A stretch of DNA of 37,128 bases from Pseudomonadota bacterium (GTDB taxonomy: Bacteria; Pseudomonadota; Alphaproteobacteria; Rhizobiales; Xanthobacteraceae). The notes below the pieces were generated by a model. That model worked only from the letters and a program-made list of their open reading frames with translations, ran no database searches and was not told the origin of the DNA. The position numbers and the translations under genes are program-made. Numbering within the stretch: the stretch's first letter is position 1; each line of letters opens with the position of its first letter. The stretch covers positions 1 to 37,128 of the forward strand of contig JAEWIX010000032.1 of assembly GCA_023386885.1 (NCBI GenBank), read 5' to 3'. This document shows positions 30,543 to 37,128 of the stretch, piece after piece.

Positions 30543-31913
30543 TTACCCCGCCCGCTCAATCACCTTCATCCCGCCCATGTAGGGCTGCAACACCTCCGGC
30601 ACCGCGATGGAGCCGTCTTCCTGCTGATAGTTCTCGATCACCGCGATCAACGCGCGGCCGACTGCCGTGCCGGAGCCGTTCAGCGTGTGCACGAAACGCG
30701 GTTTGTTGTCGCTGGCGCGATAGCGCGCATCCATGCGCCGCGCCTGAAAGTCGCCGCACACCGAGCACGACGAGATTTCGCGATAGGCGCCGCCCTCACC
30801 CTGGCCCGGCATCCATACCTCGATGTCGTAGGTCTTTTGTGACGCAAAGCCCATGTCACCGGTGCACAAGGTCACCACGCGATAATGCAGGCCGAGCCGC
30901 CGCAGCACTTCCTCGGCGCAGGCCAGCATGCGCTCGTGCTCGTTCTTCGATTCCTCCGGGGTGGTGATCGACACCAGTTCGACCTTGGTGAACTGGTGCT
31001 GACGGATCATGCCGCGCGTATCACGCCCTGCCGCCCCCGCCTCGGCGCGGAAGCAATGCGTCAGCGCCGTCAGGCGCATCGGCAGTTCTTTCTCGTCGAG
31101 AATGGACTCGCGGACGAGATTGGTCAGCGGTACTTCGGCGGTGGGGATGAGCCAGCGACGGCCTCCACCAAGCGAACGTGCGTTAGCAATTATTTCTGCC
31201 GAACCGATGGAATCAATTCGTTTGAACGTGCCTTCCAAGTCAGCAACCGCCTCGAACTGATCCTCGCGAAACTTCGGCAATTGCGCGGTGCCGAACATCG
31301 CATCGTCTTTCACCAGCAGCGGCGGATTGACTTCGGTGTAGCCGTGCTCGCCGGTGTGCACATCGAGGAAGAACTGGCCGATGGCGCGCTCCAGCCGCGC
31401 CAAGCCCTTCTTCAGCACCACGAAGCGCGCGCCGGAGAGTTTCGCCGCCGCGTTGAAGTCCATCTGCCCGAGCGCTTCGCCGAGATCGTAATGCGGCTTC
31501 GGCGTGAAAGCGTAATCCCGCTTTGCGCCGTAGCGATGATGCTCGACGTTGTCGTGCTCGTCCTTGCCATCGGGGACTTCATCAAGCGGCAAGTTCGGAA
31601 TTTCGGCCAGCGCGTCCTGCAATTCCCTGTCGGCGCCCTTCGCGGCCTCCTCCATTTGCGGCATCGTGGTCTTGAGACCCGCGACCTCGGCCATCAGCGC
31701 CGACGCGCGCGCTTCGTCCTTGGCTTTCTTGGCATCGCCTATTTCTTTCGAGGCCGCGTTGCGCCGCGCCTGCGCCTGCTCGAACGCATGGATCGCCGCG
31801 CGCCGCGCTTCGTCGACCGCGAGCAGCCGGTCCGACAGCGCGCCGAGCCCCCGCCGTTTCAGGGCGGCGTCAAACGCCTGCGGGTTGTCGCGGATCGATT
31901 TGATGTCGTGCAT
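30543..31913 (-). CDS. serS: Serine--tRNA ligase
   Basis: 456 residues from the ATG at 31913 (MHDIKSIRDNP); AGGA lies nine bases upstream. The N-terminal coiled-coil arm (about 30-105) binds tRNA. The catalytic domain has class II motif 2 (CFRAEAGAAGRDTRGMIRQH) and motif 3 (LNGSGTAVGRALIAV). It charges tRNA-Ser and tRNA-Sec with serine. Residues 221-252, between REDQF and RWLIPTAEV, form an extra stretch of more AT-rich codons. The family A repeat lies just upstream. Confidence 0.95.
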   Translation of the reverse strand: MHDIKSIRDNPQAFDAALKRRGLGALSDRLLAVDEARRAAIHAFEQAQARRNAASKEIGDAKKAKDEARASALMAEVAGLKTTMPQMEEAAKGADRELQDALAEIPNLPLDEVPDGKDEHDNVEHHRYGAKRDYAFTPKPHYDLGEALGQMDFNAAAKLSGARFVVLKKGLARLERAIGQFFLDVHTGEHGYTEVNPPLLVKDDAMFGTAQLPKFREDQFEAVADLEGTFKRIDSIGSAEIIANARSLGGGRRWLIPTAEVPLTNLVRESILDEKELPMRLTALTHCFRAEAGAAGRDTRGMIRQHQFTKVELVSITTPEESKNEHERMLACAEEVLRRLGLHYRVVTLCTGDMGFASQKTYDIEVWMPGQGEGGAYREISSCSVCGDFQARRMDARYRASDNKPRFVHTLNGSGTAVGRALIAVIENYQQEDGSIAVPEVLQPYMGGMKVIERAG

Positions 31914-31927
31914 GAACAATCATCCTG

Positions 31928-32016
31928 CGTCATGGCCGGAATTGTTCCGGCCATCCACGTCATTGCTGGCAGCTTTAGAACAAGTCGTGGATGCCCGGGT
32001 CAAGCCCGGGCATGAC
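31928..32016. repeat. Compound palindromic intergenic repeat, family A, full copy
   Basis: Inverted arms 31928-31962 and 31985-32016, each palindromic (GGCCGG...CCGGCC and GCCCGGG...CCCGGGC). It fills much of the 170-bp gap between tatC and serS. Same design as 5356-5446. Confidence 0.85.
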
Positions 32017-32083
32017 GAATCATGGGCGGCATCGCCCCATGATAGAGGAAACGGCGCTTTGGGGGGGAAGCGGCGTCGTGGCC

Positions 32084-32902
32084 CTACTCCGCCGGGTTGC
32101 TTTCCGCCGGCGGCGTTGAGTCCGTCGAGGTCCCGGCCTTCTGTTTGGCGGCCTTCTTCTCGACGACCTTCACCGCGATGATCGAGCCCTCGTAGAGCAG
32201 CAGCAGCGGGATCGCCAATGACATCTGGCTGATGACATCCGGCGGCGTCAGCACCGCAGCGAGGACGAAGGCGCCGACGATGAAATAGCGCCGCTTCTCG
32301 CGCAAGGTCTTCGACGTGAGAACGCCGACGCGGCCGAGCAACGTCAAGATCACCGGAAGCTGGAAGGCGACGCCGAACGCGAAGATCAGCGACATCATCA
32401 GCGACAGATATTCGCCGACCTTGGGCAGCAGCGCGATCTGCGCCGTCTCCACGCCGGGCGCCTGCTGCATTCCCAGCGAAAACCGGATCAGCATCGGCAG
32501 CACCAGGAAATACACCACCAGCGAGCCCAGCACGAAGAAGAACGGCGTCGCGATCAGATACGGCAGGAAGGCATTGCGCTCGTGCTTGTAGAGGCCGGGC
32601 GCGACGAATTTGTAGATTTGCGCGGCGATGATCGGGAACGAGATGAAGCCCGCGCCGAACATCGCCAGCTTCAACTGCGTGATGAAGTATTCCAGCAGCG
32701 CAGTGTAGATGAACTTGGAATTCTCCGGCCCCGCCACCCAGACGAACGGCCACACCAGCACGTTGTAGATCTGCTTGGCGAACACGAAGCACAGGATGAA
32801 TGCCACGCCGAACGCCAGCAGCGCCTTGATCAGCCGCCCGCGCAGCTCGATCAGGTGATCCATCAACGGTGCCTTGCTGGCCTCGATGTCGTCGGCACTC
32901 AT
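32084..32902 (-). CDS. tatC: Sec-independent (twin-arginine) translocase subunit TatC
   Basis: 272 residues with six transmembrane helices. The N-terminal MDHLIELRGRLIKAL and the FAxG-like FGAGFISFPIIAAQIYKFVA region are TatC signatures. TatC recognises the twin-arginine signal with TatB. The last 25 residues are a charged, Lys/Pro-rich tail. The start ATG overlaps the tatB stop (ATGA), so expression is coupled. Confidence 0.95.
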   Translation of the reverse strand: MSADDIEASKAPLMDHLIELRGRLIKALLAFGVAFILCFVFAKQIYNVLVWPFVWVAGPENSKFIYTALLEYFITQLKLAMFGAGFISFPIIAAQIYKFVAPGLYKHERNAFLPYLIATPFFFVLGSLVVYFLVLPMLIRFSLGMQQAPGVETAQIALLPKVGEYLSLMMSLIFAFGVAFQLPVILTLLGRVGVLTSKTLREKRRYFIVGAFVLAAVLTPPDVISQMSLAIPLLLLYEGSIIAVKVVEKKAAKQKAGTSTDSTPPAESNPAE

Positions 32903-33507
32903 GACGCTTTGGCATCCTTGCGGAGATCCGCGTCGAGATATTGATCGGCCGCGTCAACTTCCGCCGTCTTGACCTCGACGGTCGGCGCGGCCGCCGGCGT
33001 CGCATCCGCGGCGGCGGTCACGTCGTGTGCGGCGGTCGTCACCTCACGGGTGATCGCCAGCGGTTCACCGGCCGCGCCGTGGGTTTCGGTTTCAATCAGC
33101 GGTTCGGACGACGCGGATGGGGGCAACGCCCCATCCGACGCCGACGATGTGGACGCGTCCGGCGTAGATGACGCCGAATTGGACGCCGCTGAGGTGGACG
33201 ACCCCAGCTCGTTGAGATCGCCGACCTTCATCGCGTCGCTGACGTCCTGCGTGAGCGAGGTCAGGATATTGTTCTTCGACAGGCTCGATGCAGTGTCCTT
33301 GATATCATCGAAGGACTTCTTCAGGTCGGCCATTTCGGCCTCGCGCATCGCCTCGTTGAACTGGCCCTGGAACTCGGACGCCATGCGGCGCACCTTGCCC
33401 ATCCACTGCCCGATCATGCGCAGCACGCCGGGCAGCTCCTTCGGGCCGATAACGATCAGCGCCACGACGCCGATCACGACCAGTTCACTCCACCCGATGT
33501 CAAACAT
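32899..33507 (-). CDS. tatB: Twin-arginine translocase subunit TatB
   Basis: 202 residues. MFDIGWSELVVIGVVALIVI is the membrane helix, followed by GPKELPGVLRMIGQ and an amphipathic helix. The rest, after about residue 85, is an Ala/Ser/Thr/Asp-rich, low-complexity tail, probably disordered; alphaproteobacterial TatB proteins often have one. It pairs with TatC in the substrate receptor. 130 bp separate it from tatA. Confidence 0.94.
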   Translation of the reverse strand: MFDIGWSELVVIGVVALIVIGPKELPGVLRMIGQWMGKVRRMASEFQGQFNEAMREAEMADLKKSFDDIKDTASSLSKNNILTSLTQDVSDAMKVGDLNELGSSTSAASNSASSTPDASTSSASDGALPPSASSEPLIETETHGAAGEPLAITREVTTAAHDVTAAADATPAAAPTVEVKTAEVDAADQYLDADLRKDAKAS

Positions 33508-33637
33508 CCGAAAATCCGCTCGCGCGAGGTGCGCTCGCGCCCGGCGGCTGGCCTTGACCGGTCATCGCGTCACCGACACAGATCGGTCACGGCTTTGCCG
33601 CAAGAATCCCAGGCCTGCCGATCCGCGCCCGCACGGC

Positions 33638-33874
33638 TCAGCCGGCCTTGCTGCCGACATCCGTGCGCGCGGCGGTCGAAGGCTGCGCGTTGTGATCGAT
33701 GGTCTTGACGGGTTCGGGCTTTTCCGCAGTCTTTTCATCGTCCTGCATGCCCTTCTTGAAGGCCTTGATGCCCTGCGCCACGTCGCCCATCAGATCGGAA
33801 ATCTTCCCGCGCCCAAAAAGCAGCAGGACGATCGCGATCACGACGATCCAATGCCAAATGCTGAGTGAACCCAT
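33638..33874 (-). CDS. tatA: Twin-arginine translocase subunit TatA
   Basis: 78 residues from the ATG at 33874, which has GGAGGA about eight bases upstream. MGSLSIWHWIVVIAIVLLLF is the membrane helix, FGRGKISDLMGDVAQGIKAF the hinge and amphipathic helix. A short charged tail follows. TatA oligomers form the export pathway. The 152-bp gap to scpB upstream and 130 bp to tatB suggest it may have its own promoter and be made in excess, which is usual for TatA. Confidence 0.94.
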   Translation of the reverse strand: MGSLSIWHWIVVIAIVLLLFGRGKISDLMGDVAQGIKAFKKGMQDDEKTAEKPEPVKTIDHNAQPSTAARTDVGSKAG

Positions 33875-34026
33875 CCTGCATTCCTCCAAACGCACGGCCG
33901 GCTACCGGCCTCATCTTGCCTGAACCTAGTTGGCGGGGGCGGCAAAAACAAGGACTTAGGCCGCGTCAAATCGCGGGTGACAGCCCGTCTTTCGGCTAGT
34001 CTTAATGCGCGACGATCGTTGCGAAA

Positions 34027-34794
34027 TCAGCCTTCCGCGTCGCCTTCGGGTTCCACGGCCGGCGCCAGCGCCAGTTCGAGTTCGCCATCCTCCAGCGGGT
34101 CCTCGTCCTCGCGCAGCGCGGGATCGTCGGACGGCACCGGAACGCTGAAGCCGGACGGCAGGCGCGAGTCGAGCAGACCGGTGCCCTTGAGTTCATCGAG
34201 GCCCGGCAAGTCACCCAACGCTTCGAGGCTGAACTGCGAGAGGAAGGCTTCGGTGGTGCCGAAGGTTAGCGGGCGGCCGGGCGTCTTGCGGCGACCGCGC
34301 GGACGAATCCATCCGGTCTCCAACAGAACGTCCAGTGTCCCCTTCGACGTCACGACGCCGCGAATTTCTTCGATCTCGGCGCGCGTCACCGGCTGGTGAT
34401 AGGCGATGATCGCCAGCACTTCGATTGCCGCACGCGACAGCTTGCGCGTCTCGGTGCTTTCACGCGTCATCAGCCACGCCAGATCGCCGGCGGTGCGGAA
34501 GGTCCACTTGTTGGCGACGCGCACGAGGTTGACGCCACGCATCGCGTAGTCGGCTTGCAATTGCGCCAGCGCCGCCTTGACATCGACGCCTTCCGGCATC
34601 CGCTTGGCCAACGCCGCCGTATCGAGCGGCTCGCTTGATGCGAACAGCAACGCTTCGAGGAGACGCAGTTCTTCGGGCCGCCCTTCAGGCTGCGCGCCAG
34701 ACTGCTCGGCATGAGACTGCTCGACATCGGACTGCTCGACGAGAGTTTCAACAATCTCGAGATGCTCGATGCGCTTTTCAGCCAGACTTGCCAT
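34027..34794 (-). CDS. scpB: Segregation and condensation protein ScpB
   Basis: 255 residues from the ATG at 34794, preceded by AAGGAG eight bases upstream; a GTG directly after the scpA stop is the alternative. Two winged-helix domains: RLLEALLFASSEPLDTAALAK and SRAAIEVLAIIAYHQPVTRAE are family hallmarks, as is the RGVVTSKGTLDVLLE-like turn. It binds ScpA and Smc in the chromosome condensation complex. The acidic C-terminal tail (DEDPLEDGELELALA) is not part of the fold. Confidence 0.93.
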   Translation of the reverse strand: MASLAEKRIEHLEIVETLVEQSDVEQSHAEQSGAQPEGRPEELRLLEALLFASSEPLDTAALAKRMPEGVDVKAALAQLQADYAMRGVNLVRVANKWTFRTAGDLAWLMTRESTETRKLSRAAIEVLAIIAYHQPVTRAEIEEIRGVVTSKGTLDVLLETGWIRPRGRRKTPGRPLTFGTTEAFLSQFSLEALGDLPGLDELKGTGLLDSRLPSGFSVPVPSDDPALREDEDPLEDGELELALAPAVEPEGDAEG

Positions 34795-34815
34795 GGCGGT
34801 GTCTCCTTCTTCCAC

Positions 34816-35652
34816 TTACTGCACCGGAGTGTCCGGCGCAGCCGTTGCATCGGGCGCCTCGACCGGCAACCGTTTGCGAAAATACAGCGGCGCGAACGCC
34901 TGCTTCTGGTTCACTTCCATCGTGCCTTCGCGCACCAGTTCGAGCGTCGCGGCAAAACTCGACGCGAACACCGTGGCGCGTTGCGAAGGATCGAGGACGT
35001 AAGTCATCAGGTATTCGTCGAGGCAACTCCATTCCTCGGCGACGCCGACGAGACGTTCCAGCGACGCACGCGCTTCCGCGAGCGACCATACGGTGCGTTT
35101 GGCGAGATGCACTGTCGCGAGCACGCGCTGCTGCCGCTGCACGGCGTATGCGCTGAGCAGATCGAACAAGGTCGCGGTGAATTTCGGATGCTTGATCTCG
35201 GCGATCGCTTCCGGCTGGCCCCGCATGAAGATGTCGCGCTGCAATTGCGGCCGCGTCATCAAGCGGTTCGCAGCCTCACGAATGGCTTCGAGCCGGCGCA
35301 GCCGATTGGCGAGCGCGGTCGCCATTTCCTCGGCGCTCGGTCCTTCTTCGGACGGCGGCTCCGGCAACAACAGCCGCGATTTGAGGAAAGCGAGCCACGC
35401 TGCCATCACCAGATAATCGGCGGCAAGCTCCAGCCGGATTTTCCGCGCCGCCTCGATGAATACGAGATACTGATCGGCGAGCGCCAGAATAGAAATCTTG
35501 GCGAGATCGACCTTCTGTTGCCGCGCCAAGGCGAGCAACAAATCCAGCGGCCCTTCATAGCCTTCGACATCCACGACCAGCGCGAGATCGTCATCGGCCC
35601 GCTCGGCAACCGGCGGCCGACCGGTTTCAAATGACAGGATTTCCGCGCTCAT
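34816..35652 (-). CDS. scpA: Segregation and condensation protein ScpA
   Basis: 278 residues from the ATG at 35652, which overlaps the nagZ stop (ATGA) and has GGAG nine bases upstream. The kleisin N-terminal region shows VDVEGYEGPLDLLLALARQQ, followed by KVDLAKISILALADQYL. ScpA bridges the Smc heads with ScpB. It ends one base before the possible GTG of scpB, so nagZ, scpA and scpB are one coupled unit. Confidence 0.94.
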   Translation of the reverse strand: MSAEILSFETGRPPVAERADDDLALVVDVEGYEGPLDLLLALARQQKVDLAKISILALADQYLVFIEAARKIRLELAADYLVMAAWLAFLKSRLLLPEPPSEEGPSAEEMATALANRLRRLEAIREAANRLMTRPQLQRDIFMRGQPEAIAEIKHPKFTATLFDLLSAYAVQRQQRVLATVHLAKRTVWSLAEARASLERLVGVAEEWSCLDEYLMTYVLDPSQRATVFASSFAATLELVREGTMEVNQKQAFAPLYFRKRLPVEAPDATAAPDTPVQ

Positions 35653-36680
35653 ACGTTCGTCTCCCCGGCGCGGCGAACCATTGCCGCCAGTTCCGCGCGC
35701 CCCGCAGCGATATCGAAACCGGCATCGGGTGCGGTTCGCGCAGCCAGCGCCGCGACGGCACGTTCTTTGGCCTTGCCCGCGAGCCACGGCGTTTCGCCTG
35801 CGACCGCGCGCATCTCCTCGAAGTTGCCATTACAGTGCAATGCGACGTCGCAACCAGCGGCGAAGATCGCCCGCGTCCGGTCGGCGAGCGAACCCTCCAG
35901 TGCGTTCATCGACACGTCGTCGCTCATCAGCAAGCCCTGGAACCCGATCCCATCGCGAATCACCTGTGCAATCATTGTCGCAGAAGTCGTCGCAGGTTGG
36001 GCAGGATCAATGGCGCTAAACACAACATGTGCGGTCATCGCCATCGGCAGGTCGGCCAGCGGCCTGAAAGCCGCGAAATCGGTCCGTTCAAGTTCCGCCC
36101 GAGGGGTTTCCACCACCGGAAGCCGCAAATGACTATCAGCCGTCGCCCGTCCATGGCCGGGAATGTGCTTCAGCACCGGCAGCACGCCGCCCTGCCGCAA
36201 GCCGGCGGTGACCGCGCGCGCAATGGCCGCTACCTTGCCCGGTTCCGTGCCGTAGGCGCGATTGCCGATTATGGCGTCGGCGCCCGCCACCGGAACGTCC
36301 GCCAATGGCAGGCAATCGACGGTGATGCCAAGCGCGGACAGGTCGAATGCAATCAGCGCCGCCGCGAAGTGCGCCGCCCTGAGCCCCAGTCCGGGATCCT
36401 GGTCGTAAAGCATGCCGAACACCGCGCCCGGCGGATAGATCGGCCAATGTGGTGGGCCAAGCCGCTGAACCCGGCCGCCTTCCTGATCGATCAGGACCGG
36501 CGCATCGCGCCCGCCGATGCATTCCCGCAAGCTCGCCACCAGATCCTTGACCTGTGACGGGCTCTCGACATTCCTCTTGAAGAGGATGAATCCCCACGGC
36601 TGCTGCTCGCGCAGAAACGCACGTTCGTGAACCGTCAGGGCAAGTCCGGAAACTCCGGTAATAAAAGCGCGCGCGTCCAT
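35649..36680 (-). CDS. nagZ: Beta-N-acetylhexosaminidase NagZ (GH3)
   Basis: 343 residues. The GH3 signature KHIPGHG (171-177), the Asp-His acid/base pair D182/H184 (ADSH) and the nucleophile in MSDDVSM (D254/D255) are present. It removes N-acetylglucosamine from cell-wall muropeptides in the cytosol, part of peptidoglycan recycling. No Shine-Dalgarno is visible; a hairpin ends one base before the ATG. It follows the SPOR gene by 46 bp and overlaps scpA. Confidence 0.94.
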   Translation of the reverse strand: MDARAFITGVSGLALTVHERAFLREQQPWGFILFKRNVESPSQVKDLVASLRECIGGRDAPVLIDQEGGRVQRLGPPHWPIYPPGAVFGMLYDQDPGLGLRAAHFAAALIAFDLSALGITVDCLPLADVPVAGADAIIGNRAYGTEPGKVAAIARAVTAGLRQGGVLPVLKHIPGHGRATADSHLRLPVVETPRAELERTDFAAFRPLADLPMAMTAHVVFSAIDPAQPATTSATMIAQVIRDGIGFQGLLMSDDVSMNALEGSLADRTRAIFAAGCDVALHCNGNFEEMRAVAGETPWLAGKAKERAVAALAARTAPDAGFDIAAGRAELAAMVRRAGETNV

Positions 36681-36681
36681 T

Positions 36682-36698
36682 TCGGGCGATTAGCCCGA
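36682..36698. promoter_or_regulatory. Hairpin directly before the nagZ start
   Basis: TCGGGC-GATTA-GCCCGA: a perfect 6-bp GC-rich stem with a 5-base loop, ending one base upstream of the nagZ ATG. It covers the place where a ribosome site would be and could limit nagZ initiation. Function not shown. Confidence 0.5.
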
Positions 36699-36726
36699 CC
36701 AATCTCAGGGGTCAAGGAAAGCGCCG

Positions 36727-37128
36727 TTAATTCCTTTGGACGACGCATTGACCGCCAGCGGACTTGAGATTTCCACAGAATTGAACGGCTTGCTCCGACG
36801 TGCCGAACGGCCCGACCATGGCGCGGTAGTAGACGCCGCGCGAGCCCAGATCGGCCCGTTTGATCAAGGGCGTATGCGATCCGAATACCGATGGGAATTT
36901 GTGCTGCAACACCTTGAAGGAGGCCCGCGCGTCTGTCTCGCTCCGCTGCGACGAAACCTGAACCACATAACCGCCGGTTACAGCCGGCTGCTCGGGGTGA
37001 GCAGGACTGACCGACGCCACGCGGCTCGGCGCAGCCTGCGGCGCCAGCGACAGCGGCGCATTGGCGCTCGGGGCGGCGGCCGCCGTCGGCGGAACGGCAG
37101 CGCGGGTGGTCGCGGGAGGTGCCGGCAC
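36727..37128 (-). CDS. SPOR-domain protein, 5' end cut off by the window edge
   Basis: At least 133 residues; the frame is still open at the right edge, so the real start lies outside. An Ala/Pro-rich linker leads to a C-terminal SPOR domain (about the last 80 residues): GGYVVQVSSQRSETDARASF, then YYRAMVGPFGTSEQAVQFC and GQCVVQRN. SPOR domains bind denuded glycan strands at the division septum. In relatives this gene, between argS and nagZ, encodes an inner-membrane protein with one N-terminal helix; that part is not visible here. Confidence 0.88.
   Translation of the reverse strand: MPAPPATTRAAVPPTAAAAPSANAPLSLAPQAAPSRVASVSPAHPEQPAVTGGYVVQVSSQRSETDARASFKVLQHKFPSVFGSHTPLIKRADLGSRGVYYRAMVGPFGTSEQAVQFCGNLKSAGGQCVVQRN

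Noticed and set aside
33555..33564. TGACCGGTCA palindrome between tatA and tatB
   Set aside because: A perfect 10-bp palindrome, but in high-GC DNA of this size such a site may well be chance, and no regulator is adjacent.

Overview
The window reads as a chromosomal segment of a high-GC alphaproteobacterium of the Bradyrhizobium / Rhodopseudomonas / Afipia type (Nitrobacteraceae). This rests on three things seen in the sequence: the housekeeping gene order on the right (SPOR, nagZ, scpA, scpB, tatABC, serS, surE, pcm, nlpD, then yajC, secD, secF), alphaproteobacteria-type proteins such as a FAT-GUY single-domain response regulator, and two families of compound palindromic intergenic repeats that I associate with this group. 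The genus is an inference; no rRNA is present.

Left part (1-5.4 kb): an aromatic catabolic cluster. A MarR-type HpaR regulator sits divergently from an isomerase (HpaF), an extradiol dioxygenase (HpaD) and a fumarylacetoacetate-hydrolase family enzyme. Behind hpaR, on the minus strand, come a malate/lactate-dehydrogenase-family oxidoreductase and an HpcH/HpaI aldolase. The aldolase frame is interrupted by an in-frame amber codon about 30 codons before its natural end. The set resembles the homoprotocatechuate meta-cleavage pathway but is incomplete here: no hpaE, and only one of the two FAH-type steps. A perfect TTAACATGTTAA palindrome lies in the divergent promoter region.

5.4-19.4 kb: alkB and a second 2OG-Fe(II) oxygenase form a two-gene unit. 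They are followed by a minus-strand set: LIV-type ABC transporter (livK, H, M, G, F), amidase, AtuA family protein, AtuA-associated small protein, and a second amidase. Divergent from livK, on the plus strand, is a CoA-type set: a DUF35 zinc-ribbon/OB-fold protein, a thiolase-like protein, an SDR and a hotdog thioesterase. Together these look like an uncharacterised uptake-and-degradation module; the substrate cannot be read from the sequence.

19.4-24 kb: yajC-secD-secF, then a Mth938-domain protein and a squalene/phytoene-synthase-like protein, coupled by overlapping start/stop codons. The last two are homologues of the mitochondrial complex I assembly factors NDUFAF3 and NDUFAF6, and the synthase-like protein lacks the Asp-rich motifs of a true prenyl synthase. 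An inverted repeat fills the yajC-secD spacer.

24-26.7 kb: a DUF815 AAA ATPase, then a divergent pair made of an alpha/beta-hydrolase with an Asp nucleophile and a TetR regulator, sharing a 65-bp spacer with a perfect 7-3-7 inverted repeat. 26.7-37.1 kb: cell-envelope and housekeeping genes, namely an NlpD-like LysM/degenerate-M23 lipoprotein, pcm, the response regulator, surE, serS, tatC, tatB, tatA, scpB, scpA, nagZ and a SPOR-domain protein cut by the right edge. I saw no tRNA, rRNA, CRISPR array, insertion sequence or prophage gene.
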